In this document: piece by piece, positions 1 through 10,203 of the stretch
Layout: each line of letters begins with the position of its first letter
Numbering within the stretch: position 1 is the stretch's first letter
NCBI GenBank assembly: GCA_949987705.1
Contig: CATLJY010000261.1
Span: 62,001 to 126,000, forward strand
Length of the DNA: 64,000 bases
Origin: Thereva unica
Taxonomy: Eukaryota > Arthropoda > Insecta > Diptera > Therevidae
Direction of reading: 5' to 3'
Notes under the pieces: generated by a model
What the model was told of the DNA's origin: nothing
The model's database searches: none
What the model saw: the letters and a program-made list of their open reading frames with translations, nothing else
Made by a program: the position numbers and the translations under genes

Positions 1-724
1 GAATACATCGAAAATAACTTGAAATCACTTAATTCATCGAAATTAAGTTACATTCATCGAGGACATCGAAAATAAGTTAAATTCACTTAATTCATCGAAA
101 TTGAGTTTCATACATCGAATACATCGAAAATAACTTAAATTCACTTAATTCACCGAAATTAAGTTATATTCATCGAATACATCGAAAATAAGTTAAATTC
201 ACTTAATTCATCGAAATTGAGTTTCATACATCGAAAATAACTTAAATTCACTTAATTCATCGAAATCAAGTTACATTTATCGAATTCATCGAAAATAACT
301 TAAATTCACTTAATTCATCGAAATCAAGTTACATTTATCGAATTCATCGAAAATAACTTGAAATCACTTAATTCATCGAAATTAAGTTACATTCATCGAA
401 TACATCGAAAATAAGTTAAATTCACTTAATTCATCGAAATTTAGTTTCATACATCGAATACATCGAAAATAACTTAAATTCACTTAATTCATCGAAATTG
501 AGTTACATTCATCGAATACATCGAAAATAAGTTAAATTCACTTAATTCACCGAAATTGAGTTTCATACATCGAATACATCGAAAATAACTTGAAATCACT
601 TAATTCATCGAAATTAAGTTACATTCATCGAATACATCGAAAATAAGTTAAATTCACTTAATTCATCGAAATTGAGTTTCATACATCGAAAATAAGTTAA
701 ATTCACTTAATTCATCGAAATTAA
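1..724 (-). repeat. Satellite array in inverted orientation
   Basis: From the window start to the palindrome centre the monomers read as the reverse complement of the rest (TTCACTTAATTCATCGAA instead of TTCGATGAATTAAGTGAA). Read on the minus strand it is ordinary family I HOR, including the CGATAAATG marker (as CATTTATCG at 274 and 332), the CTAAAT tail (TTAGTTTCA at 441) and the linked CGGTGAATT variant (near 150 and 550). At 59-64 it carries GTCCTC on the minus strand, where the related forward copies have GTACTC (1939, 4010, 7211, 9278). This is the only large segment of reversed polarity in the window. Confidence 0.95.
243..358 (-). repeat. Exact 58-bp tandem duplication in left palindrome arm
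   Basis: 243-300 and 301-358 are identical 58-bp copies of the CGATAAATG-type monomer (CATTTATCG at 274 and 332). All other family I copies in the forward array, including the mirror position in the right arm (about 1,092-1,149), have only one. Either the left arm gained a monomer by unequal exchange or slippage, or a sequencing or assembly error added one period. It is the only difference between the arms inside the symmetric region. Confidence 0.88.
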
Positions 725-735
725 GTTAATTTCGA
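715..735. other. Palindrome hinge (orientation switch point)
   Basis: The symmetry centre is G725 in the context CGAAATTAAGTTAATTTCG (716-734), a perfect odd palindrome. A normal forward monomer junction reads AACTTAATTTCG and the reversed one CGAAATTAAGTT. The two are fused across the shared self-complementary TTAA on each side of G725, leaving no foreign bases. Such a microhomology hinge is what a strand switch between the two orientations of the same satellite would leave. A library hairpin artefact could leave the same trace. Confidence 0.9.
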
Positions 736-779
736 TGAATTAAGTGAATTTAACTTATTTTCGATGTATGAAACTCAAT
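731..779 (+). repeat. Reference 49-bp short monomer
   Basis: Here the monomer lacks exactly 9 bp: the linker reads TTTTCGATGTATGAAACT instead of carrying two consecutive TTCGATGTA nonamers. The same short form recurs many times (for example near 1,160, 1,330, 1,375, 2,635, 4,645, 24,090, 29,380, 37,520). In the examples checked it carries the type 2 GTATGAAACT tail. That fits slippage, because only type 2 has two identical adjacent TTCGATGTA copies; type 1 has TTCGATGTA followed by TTCGATGAA. One short monomer explains why several HOR lengths are a multiple of 58 minus 9, such as 1,209 = 21 x 58 - 9 and 1,151 = 20 x 58 - 9. Confidence 0.9.
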
Positions 780-895
780 TTCGATGAATTAAGTGAATTT
801 AACTTATTTTCGATGTATTCGATGAATGTAACTTAATTTCGATGAATTAAGTGATTTCAAGTTATTTTCGATGTATTCGATGTATGAAACTCAAT
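780..895 (+). repeat. Reference 116-bp dimer (type 1 + type 2 monomer)
   Basis: This interval is a clean example of the basic dimer. Monomer 780-837 is type 1: first half with GAATTTAAC, second half ending GAATGTAACTTAAT. Monomer 838-895 is type 2: first half with GATTTCAAG, second half ending GTATGAAACTCAAT. The types alternate through most of the array, so the working unit is 116 bp. Alternation breaks in places: four type 1 monomers follow one another at about 51,430-51,650, and two type 2 monomers are adjacent at about 50,460-50,540. Further first-half variants are GAATTTAAG, GAATTGAAC, GAATATAAG and the 59-bp-producing GAATTTCAAG. Further tails are CTTGAT and CTAAAT. Confidence 0.95.
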
Positions 896-1011
896 TTCGG
901 TGAATTAAGTGAATTTAACTTATTTTCGATGTATTCGATGAATGTAACTCAATTTCGATGAATTAAGTGAATTTAAGTTATTTTCGATGTATTCGATGTA
1001 TGAAACTAAAT

Positions 1012-1069
1012 TTCGATGAATTAAGTGAATTTAACTTATTTTCGATGTATTCGATGAATGTAACTTAAT
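1012..1069 (+). repeat. Reference 58-bp monomer showing two 29-bp half-units
   Basis: Split at its midpoint, this type 1 monomer gives half A (1012-1040) and half B (1041-1069). They match at 23 of 29 positions with no gap; mismatches are at half-unit positions 8, 12, 13, 14, 20 and 28. Each half reads as three nonamers plus two bases. Half A is TTCGATGAA, TTAAGTGAA, TTTAACTTA then TT. Half B is TTCGATGTA, TTCGATGAA, TGTAACTTA then AT. The monomer is therefore an old, diverged tandem dimer of a 29-bp ancestor that itself looks built from 9-bp motifs. The alignment is seen directly; the order of events is inferred. Confidence 0.9.
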
Positions 1070-1083
1070 TTCGATGAATTAAG
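1062..1083. repeat. Example of the monomer-junction dyad
   Basis: At every junction where a monomer ends in ACTTAAT, ACTTAATT and AATTAAGT form a perfect 8-bp inverted repeat around the 6-base loop TCGATG. The example given spans 1,062-1,083. Tails CTCAAT or CTTGAT weaken the stem by one pair. A second, weaker dyad TAAGT...ACTTA (5-bp stem, 7-base spacer) lies inside the GAATTTAAC half. The array therefore offers a potential small cruciform or hairpin about once per 58-116 bp. The dyads are seen in sequence; folding in the cell is not shown. Confidence 0.8.
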
Positions 1084-1384
1084 TGATTTCAAGTTATTTT
1101 CGATGAATTCGATAAATGTAACTTGATTTCGATGAATTAAGTGAATTTAAGTTATTTTCGATGTATGAAACTCAATTTCGATGAATTAAGTGAATTTAAC
1201 TTATTTTCGATGTATTCGATGAATATAACTTAATTTCGGTGAATTAAGTGAATTTAAGTTATTTTCGATGTATTCGATGTATGAAACTCAATTTCGATGA
1301 ATTAAGTGAATTTAACTTATTTTCGATGTATGAAACTCAATTTCGATGAATTAAGTGAATTTAACTTATTTTCGATGTATGAAA

Positions 1385-4243
1385 CTCAATTTCGATGAAT
1401 TAAGTGAATTTAACTTATTTTCGATGTATTCGATGAATGTAACTTGATTTCGATGAATTAAGTGAATTTAAGTTATTTTCGATGTATTCGATGTATGAAA
1501 CTCAATTTCGATGAATTAAGTGAATTTAACTTATTTTCGATGTATTCGATGAATGTAACTCAATTTCGATGAATTAAGTGAATTTAAGTTATTTTCGATG
1601 TATTCGATGTATGAAACTAAATTTCGATGAATTAAGTGAATTTAACTTATTTTCGATGTATTCGATGAATGTAACTTAATTTCGATGAATTAAGTGATTT
1701 CAAGTTATTTTCGATGAATTCGATAAATGTAACTTGATTTCGATGAATTAAGTGAATTTAAGTTATTTTCGATGTATGAAACTCAATTTCGATGAATTAA
1801 GTGAATTTAACTTATTTTCGATGTATTCGATGAATATAACTTAATTTCGGTGAATTAAGTGAATTTAAGTTATTTTCGATGTATTCGATGTATGAAACTC
1901 AATTTCGATGAATTAAGTGAATTTAACTTATTTTCGATGTACTCGATGAATGTAACTTAATTTCGATGAATTAAGTGATTTCAAGTTATTTTCGATGTAT
2001 TCGATGTATGAAACTCAATTTCGATGAATTAAGTGAATTTAACTTATTTTCGATGTATTCGATGAATGTAACTCAATTTCGATGAATTAAGTGAATTGAA
2101 CTTATTTTCGATGTATTCGATGAATGTAACTTAATTTCGATGAATTAAGTGATTTCAAGTTATTTTCGATGAAGTCGATGTATGAAACTCAATTTCGATG
2201 AATTAAGTGAATTTAACTTATTTTCGATGTATTCGATGAATGTAACTCAATTTCGATGAATTAAGTGAATTTAACTTATTTTCGATGTATTCGATGTATG
2301 AAACTCAATTTCGATGAATTAAGTGAATTTAACTTATTTTCGATGTATTCGATGAATGTAACTTAATTTCGATGAATTAAGTGATTTCAAGTTATTTTCG
2401 ATGTATTCGATGAATGTAACTTAATTTCGATGAATTAAGTGAATTTCAAGTTATTTTCGATGTATTCGATGTATGAAACTCAATTTCGATGAATTAAGTG
2501 AATTTAACTTATTTTCGATGTATTCAATGAATGTAACTTAATTTCGATGAATTAAGTGATTTCAAGTTATTTTCGATGTATTCGATGAATGTAACTTAAT
2601 TTCGATGAATTAAGTGAATTTAACTTATTTTCGATGTATGAAACTCAATTTCGATGAATTAAGTGAATTTAACTTATTTTCGATGTATTCGATGAATGTA
2701 ACTTAATTTCGATGAATTAAGTGATTTCAAGTTATTTTCGATGTATTCGATGTATGAAACTCAATTTCGGTGAATTAAGTGAATTTAACTTATTTTCGAT
2801 GTATTCGATGAATGTAACTTAATTTCGATGAATTAAGTGAATTGAACTTATTTTCGATGTATTCGATGTATGAAACTCAATTTCGATGAATTAAGTGAAT
2901 TTAACTTATTTTCGATGTATTCGATGAATGTAACTTAATTTCGATGAATTAAGTGAATTTAACTTATTTTCGATGTATTCGATGTATGAAACTCAATTTC
3001 GATGAATTAAGTGAATTTAACTTATTTTCGATGTATTCGATGAATGTAACTTAATTTCGATGAATTAAGTGATTTCAAGTTATTTTCGATGTATTCAATG
3101 TATGAAACTCAATTTCGATGAATTAAGTGAATTTAACTTATTTTCGATGTATTCGATGAATGTAACTTAATTTCGATGAATTAAGTGAATTTAACTTATT
3201 TTCGATGTATTCGATGAATATAACTTAATTTCGGTGAATTAAGTGAATTTAAGTTATTTTCGATGTATTCGATGTATGAAACTCAATTTCGATGAATTAA
3301 GTGAATTTAACTTATTTTCGATGTATTCGATGAATGTAACTTAATTTCGATGAATTAAGTGATTTCAAGTTATTTTCGATGTATTCGATGTATGAAACTC
3401 AATTTCGATGAATTAAGTGAATTTAACTTATTTTCGATGTATCCGATGAATGTAACTCAATTTCGATGAATTAAGTGAATTTAACTTATTTTCGATGTAT
3501 TCGATGAATGTAACTTGATTTCGATGAATTAAGTGAATTTAAGTTATTTTCGATGTATTCGATGTATGAAACTCAATTTCGATGAATTAAGTGAATTTAA
3601 CTTATTTTCGATGTATTCGATGAATGTAACTCAATTTCGATGAATTAAGTGAATTTAAGTTATTTTCGATGTATTCGATGTATGAAACTAAATTTCGATG
3701 AATTAAGTGAATTTAACTTATTTTCAATGTATTCGATGAATGTAACTTAATTTCGATGAATTAAGTGATTTCAAGTTATTTTCGATGAATTCGATAAATG
3801 TAACTTGATTTCGATGAATTAAGTGAATTTAAGTTATTTTCGATGTATGAAACTCAATTTCGATGAATTAAGTGAATTTAACTTATTTTCGATGTATTCG
3901 ATGAATATAACTTAATTTCGGTGAATTAAGTGAATTTAAGTTATTTTCGATGTATTCGATGTATGAAACTCAATTTCGATGAATTAAGTGAATTTAACTT
4001 ATTTTCGATGTACTCGATGAATGTAACTTAATTTCGATGAATTAAGTGATTTCAAGTTATTTTCGATGTATTCGATGTATGAAACTCAATTTCGATGAAT
4101 TAAGTGAATTTAACTTATTTTCGATGTATTCGATGAATGTAACTCAATTTCGATGAATTAAGTGAATTGAACTTATTTTCGATGTATTCGATGAATGTAA
4201 CTTAATTTCGATGAATTAAGTGATTTCAAGTTATTTTCGATGA
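1385..4243 (+). repeat. HOR duplication with 2,071-bp offset
   Basis: About 1385-2172 recurs at about 3456-4243. Anchors are the CTAAAT tail (1612/3683), GTACTC (1939/4010) and GTGAATTGAA (2091/4162), all 2,071 bp apart. At the left edge the copies differ in the tail of one monomer (GAAACT against GTAACT), which marks the exchange point. At the right edge 2167 has the private GATGAAGTCG while 4238 has GATGAATTCG and then a different monomer. Confidence 0.8.
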
Positions 4244-7200
4244 ATTCGATGAATGTAACTTGATTTCGATGAATTAAGTGAATATAAGTTATTTTCGATG
4301 TATTCGATGTATGAAACTCAATTTCGATGAATTAAGTGAATTTAACTTATTTTCGATGTATTCGATGTATGAAACTCAATTTCGATGAATTAAGTGATTT
4401 CAAGTTATTTTCGATGTATTCGATGAATGTAACTTAATTTCGATGAATTAAGTGAATTTCAAGTTATTTTCGATGTATTCGATGTATGAAACTCAATTTC
4501 GATGAATTAAGTGAATTTAACTTATTTTCGATGTATTCGATGAATGTAACTCAATTTCGATGAATTAAGTGAATTGAACTTATTTTCGATGTATTCAATG
4601 AATGTAACTTAATTTCAATGAATTAAGTGAATTTAACTTATTTTCGATGTATGAAACTCAATTTCGATGAATTAAGTGAATTTAACTTATTTTCGATGTA
4701 TTCGATGAATGTAACTTAATTTCGATGAATTAAGTGAATTTAACTTATTTTCGATGTATGAAACTCAATTTCGATGAATTAAGTGAATTTAACTTATTTT
4801 CGATGTATTCGATGAATGTAACTTAATTTCGATGAATTAAGTGATTTCAAGTTATTTTCGATGTATTCGATGTATGAAACTCAATTTCGGTGAATTAAGT
4901 GAATTTAACTTATTTTCGATGTATTCGATGAATGTAACTTAATTTCGATGAATTAAGTGAATTGAACTTATTTTCGATGTATTCGATGTATGAAACTCAA
5001 TTTCGATGAATTAAGTGAATTTAACTTATTTTCGATGTATTCGATGAATGTAACTTAATTTCGATGAATTAAGTGAATTTAACTTATTTTCGATGTATTC
5101 GATGTATGAAACTCAATTTCGATGAATTAAGTGAATTTAACTTATTTTCGATGTATTCGATGAATGTAACTTAATTTCGATGAATTAAGTGATTTCAAGT
5201 TATTTTCGATGTATTCAATGTATGAAACTCAATTTCGATGAATTAAGTGAATTTAACTTATTTTCGATGTATTCGATGAATGTAACTTAATTTCGATGAA
5301 TTAAGTGAATTGAACTTATTTTCGATGTATTCGATGAATGTAACTTAATTTCGATGAATTAAGTGATTTCAAGTTATTTTCGATGAATTCGATGTATGAA
5401 ACTCAATTTCGATGAATTAAGTGAATTTAACTTATTTTCGATGTATTCGATGAATGTAACTCAATTTCGATGAATTAAGTGAATTTAACTTATTTTCGAT
5501 GTATTCGATGTATGAAACTCAATTTCGATGAATTAAGTGAATTTAACTTATTTTCGATGTATTCGATGAATGTAACTTAATTTCGATGAATTAAGTGATT
5601 TCAAGTTATTTTCGATGTATTCGATGAATGTAACTTAATTTCGATGAATTAAGTGAATTTCAAGTTATTTTCGATGTATTCGAATTTCGATGAATTAAGT
5701 GAATTTAACTTATTTTCGATGTATTCAATGAATGTAACTTAATTTCGATGAATTAAGTGATTTCAAGTTATTTTCGATGTATTCGATGAATGTAACTTAA
5801 TTTCGATGAATTAAGTGAATTTAACTTATTTTCGATGTATGAAACTCAATTTCGATGAATTAAGTGAATTTAACTTATTTTCGATGTATTCGATGAATGT
5901 AACTTAATTTCGATGAATTAAGTGATTTCAAGTTATTTTCGATGTATTCGATGTATGAAACTCAATTTCGGTGAATTAAGTGAATTTAACTTATTTTCGA
6001 TGTATTCGATGAATGTAACTTAATTTCGATGAATTAAGTGAATTGAACTTATTTTCGATGTATTCGATGTATGAAACTCAATTTCGATGAATTAAGTGAA
6101 TTTAACTTATTTTCGATGTATTCGATGAATGTAACTTAATTTCGATGAATTAAGTGAATTTAACTTATTTTCGATGTATTCGATGTATGAAGCTCAATTT
6201 CGATGAATTAAGTGAATTTAACTTATTTTCGATGTATTCGATGAATGTAACTTAATTTCGATGAATTAAGTGATTTCAAGTTATTTTCGATGTATTCAAT
6301 GTATGAAACTCAATTTCGATGAATTAAGTGAATTTAACTTATTTTCGATGTATTCGATGAATGTAACTTAATTTCGATGAATTAAGTGAATTGAACTTAT
6401 TTTCGATGTATTCGATGAATATAACTTAATTTCGGTGAATTAAGTGAATTTAAGTTATTTTCGATGTATTCGATGTATGAAACTCAATTTCGATGAATTA
6501 AGTGAATTTAACTTATTTTCGATGTATTCGATGAATGTAACTTAATTTCGATGAATTAAGTGATTTCAAGTTATTTTCGATGTATTCGATGTATGAAACT
6601 CAATTTCGATGAATTAAGTGAATTTAACTTATTTTCGATGTATTCGATGAATGTAACTCAATTTCGATGAATTAAGTGAATTTAACTTATTTTCGATGTA
6701 TTCGATGAATGTAACTTGATTTCGATGAATTAAGTGAATTTAAGTTATTTTCGATGTATTCGATGTATGAAACTCAATTTCGATGAATTAAGTGAATTTA
6801 ACTTATTTTCGATGTATTCGATGAATGTAACTCAATTTCGATGAATTAAGTGAATTTAAGTTATTTTCGATGTATTCGATGTATGAAACTAAATTTCGAT
6901 GAATTAAGTGAATTTAACTTATTTTCAATGTATTCGATGAATGTAACTTAATTTCGATGAATTAAGTGATTTCAAGTTATTTTCGATGAATTCGATAAAT
7001 GTAACTTGATTTCGATGAATTAAGTGAATTTAAGTTATTTTCGATGTATGAAACTCAATTTCGATGAATTAAGTGAATTTAACTTATTTTCGATGTATTC
7101 GATGAATATATCTTAATTTCGGTGAATTAAGTGAATTTAAGTTATTTTCGATGTATTCGATGTATGAAACTCAATTTCGATGAATTAAGTGAATTTAACT

Positions 7201-7390
7201 TATTTTCGATGTACTCGATGAATGTAACTTAATTTCGATGAATTAAGTGATTTCAAGTTATTTTCGATGTATTCGATGTATGAAACTCAATTTCGATGAA
7301 TTAAGTGAATTTAACTTATTTTCGATGTATTCGATGAATGTAACTCAATTTCGATGAATTAAGTGAATTGAACTTATTTTCGATGTATTC
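2090..7390 (+). repeat. HOR duplication with 3,201-bp offset
   Basis: About 2.09-4.18 kb recurs at about 5.30-7.39 kb. Anchors: GTATTCAATG (2521/5722), CGG (2768/5969), CTAAAT (3683/6884), GTACTC (4010/7211), all 3,201 bp apart. Upstream of 5683 the offset becomes 3,214 because the second copy has a private 13-bp deletion (TGTATGAAACTCA lost, leaving GTATTCGAATTTCG at about 5,676-5,689). The second copy ends at a 4-bp deletion near 7,394 (GATGTAACTTG instead of GATGAATGTAACTTG). Confidence 0.78.
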
Positions 7391-10189
7391 GATGTAACTT
7401 GATTTCGATGAATTAAGTGAATTTAAGTTATTTTCGATGTATTCGATGTATGAAACTCAATTTGGATGAATTAAGTGAATTTAACTTATTTTCGATGTAT
7501 TCGATGAATGTAACTCAATTTCGATGAATTAAGTGAATTTAAGTTATTTTCGATGTATTCGATGTATGAAACTAAATTTCGATGAATTAAGTGAATTTAA
7601 CTTATTTTCGATGTATTCGATGAATGTAACTTAATTTCGATGAATTAAGTGATTTCAAGTTATTTTCGATGTATTCGATGAATGTAACTTAATTTCGATG
7701 AATTAAGTGAATTTCAAGTTATTTTCGATGTATTCGATGTATGAAACTCAATTTCGATGAATTAAGTGAATTTAACTTATTTTCGATGTATTCAATGAAT
7801 GTAACTTAATTTCGATGAATTAAGTGATTTCAAGTTATTTTCGATGTATTCGATGAATGTAACTTAATTTCGATGAATTAAGTGAATTTAACTTATTTTC
7901 GATGTATGAAACTCAATTTCGATGAATTAAGTGAATTTAACTTATTTTCGATGTATTCGATGAATGTAACTTAATTTCGATGAATTAAGTGATTTCAAGT
8001 TATTTTCGATGTATTCGATGTATGAAACTCAATTTCGGTGAATTAAGTGAATTTAACTTATTTTCGATGTATTCGATGAATGTAACTTAATTTCGATGAA
8101 TTAAGTGAATTGAACTTATTTTCGATGTATTCGATGTATGAAACTCAATTTCGATGAATTAAGTGAATTTAACTTATTTTCGATGTATTCGATGAATGTA
8201 ACTTAATTTCGATGAATTAAGTGAATTTAACTTATTTTCGATGTATTCGATGTATGAAACTCAATTTCGATGAATTAAGTGAATTTAACTTATTTTCGAT
8301 GTATTCGATGAATGTAACTTAATTTCGATGAATTAAGTGATTTCAAGTTATTTTCGATGTATTCAATGTATGAAACTCAATTTCGATGAATTAAGTGAAT
8401 TTAACTTATTTTCGATGTATTCGATGAATGTAACTTAATTTCGATGAATTAAGTTAATTTAACTTATTTTCGATGTATTCGATGAATATAACTTAATTTC
8501 GGTGAATTAAGTGAATTTAAGTTATTCTCGATGTATTCGATGTATGAAACTCAATTTCGATGAATTAAGTGAATTTAACTTATTTTCGATGTATTCGATG
8601 AATGTAACTTAATTTCGATGAATTAAGTGATTTCAAGTTATTTTCGATGTATTCGATGTATGAAACTCAATTTCGATGAATTAAGTGAATTTAACTTATT
8701 TTCGATGTATTCGATGAATGTAACTCAATTTCGATGAATTAAGTGAATTTAACTTATTTTCGATGTATTCGATGAATGTAACTTGATTTCGATGAATTAA
8801 GTGAATTTAAGTTATTTTCGATGTATTCGATGTATGAAACTCAATTTCGATGAATTAAGTGAATTTAACTTATTTTCGATGTATTCGATGAATGTAACTC
8901 AATTTCGATGAATTAAGTGAATTTAAGTTATTTTCGATGTATTCGATGTATGAAACTAAATTTCGATGAATTAAGTGAATTTAACTTATTTTCAATGTAT
9001 TCGATGAATGTAACTTAATTTCGATGAATTAAGTGATTTCAAGTTATTTTCGATGAATTCGATAAATGTAACTTGATTTCGATGAATTAAGTGAATTTAA
9101 GTTATTTTCGATGTATGAAACTCAATTTCGATGAATTAAGTGAATTTAACTTATTTTCGATGTATTCGATGAATATAACTTAATTTCGGTGAATTAAGTG
9201 AATTTAAGTTATTTTCGATGTATTCGATGTATGAAACTCAATTTCGATGAATTAAGTGAATTTAACTTATTTTCGATGTACTCGATGAATGTAACTTAAT
9301 TTCGATGAATTAAGTGATTTCAAGTTATTTTCGATGAATTCGATGTATGAAACTCAATTTCGATGAATTAAGTGAATTTAACTTATTTTCGATGTATTCG
9401 ATGAATGTAACTCAATTTCGATGAATTAAGTGAATTGAACTTATTTTCGATGTATTCGATGAATGTAACTTAATTTCGATGAATTAAGTGATTTCAAGTT
9501 ATTTTCGATGAATTCGATGAATGTAACTTGATTTCGATGAATTAAGTGAATATAAGTTATTTTCGATGTATTCGATGTATGAAACTCAATTTCGATGAAT
9601 TAAGTGAATTTAACTTATTTTCGATGTATTCGATGTATGAAACTCAATTTCGATGAATTAAGTGATTTCAAGTTATTTTCGATGTATTCGATGAATGTAA
9701 CTTAATTTCGATGAATTAAGTGAATTTCAAGTTATTTTCGATGTATTCGATGTATGAAACTCAATTTCGATGAATTAAGTGAATTTAACTTATTTTCGAT
9801 GTTCGATGAATGTAACTTAATTTCGATGAATTAAGTGAATTGAACTTATTTTCGATGTATTCGATGTATGAAACTCAATTTCGATGAATTAAGTGAATTT
9901 AACTTATTTTCGATGTATTCGATGAATGTAACTTAATTTCGATGAATTAAGTGAATTTAACTTATTTTCGATGTATGAAACTCAATTTCGATGAATTAAG
10001 TGAATTTAACTTATTTTCGATGTATTCGATGAATGTAACTCAATTTCGATGAATTAAGTGAATTGAACTTATTTTCGATGTATTCGATGAATGTAACTTA
10101 ATTTCGATGAATTAAGTGATTTCAAGTTATTTTCGATGTATTCGATGTATGAAACTCAATTTCGGTGAATTAAGTGAATTTAACTTATT

Positions 10190-10202
10190 TTCGATCATCG
10201 AA
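10190..10202. repeat. Micro-inversion forming a 13-bp palindrome
   Basis: A monomer linker that should read TTTTCGATGTATTCGATGAA reads instead TTCGATCATCGAA followed by TGATGAATG. The eight bases CATCGAAT (10,196-10,203) are the reverse complement of ATTCGATG from the normal linker, so a short piece was copied in reverse. The result is a perfect odd palindrome centred on C10196. It looks like a single short template-switch event; I saw it once only. Confidence 0.85.
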
Positions 10203-10203
10203 T

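Larger units (their letters stand above)
63..1329. repeat. Large near-perfect fold-back palindrome
   Basis: The reverse complement of 301-724 is identical to 726-1149 in my base-by-base comparison (424 bp, running about 14 bp further), with one central base, G725. The left arm then carries one extra 58-bp monomer (243-358 is a perfect tandem pair; the right arm has a single copy). Beyond that, symmetry resumes without mismatch between 63-242 and 1150-1329. Past 1329 the right arm switches to a short monomer while the left arm follows the normal GTACTC-type HOR order. Arms of about 600 bp with a 1-base spacer could be a genuine inverted duplication from replication template switching or hairpin-capped break repair. 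They could also be a fold-back chimera from long-read library preparation. Confidence 0.93.
726..10190 (+). repeat. HOR family I, first block
   Basis: This stretch is marked by private variants in fixed order and spacing: CAATTTCGGTG (C of CGG at 2768, 4888, 5969, 8036), then the CTAAAT tail (TGAAACT at 3683, 6884, 8951; always 915 bp after CGG), CGATAAATG, and GTACTC (4010, 7211, 9278; always 1,242 bp after CGG). CTAAAT tails also occur at 1001 and 1612. The CGATAAATG marker occurs near 1110, 1721, 3792, 6993 and 9060, and then not again until 27 kb. Spacings between successive blocks are 2,071, 3,201 and 2,067 bp, which shows nested duplications. No gene or unique DNA is present. Confidence 0.88.

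Noticed and set aside
8440..8460. Possible second orientation switch at AATTAAGTTAATTTAAC (also near 47,330)
   Set aside because: It resembles the hinge sequence TTAAGTTAA, but both flanks read in forward orientation; it is a single G-to-T change in AAGTGAATT.
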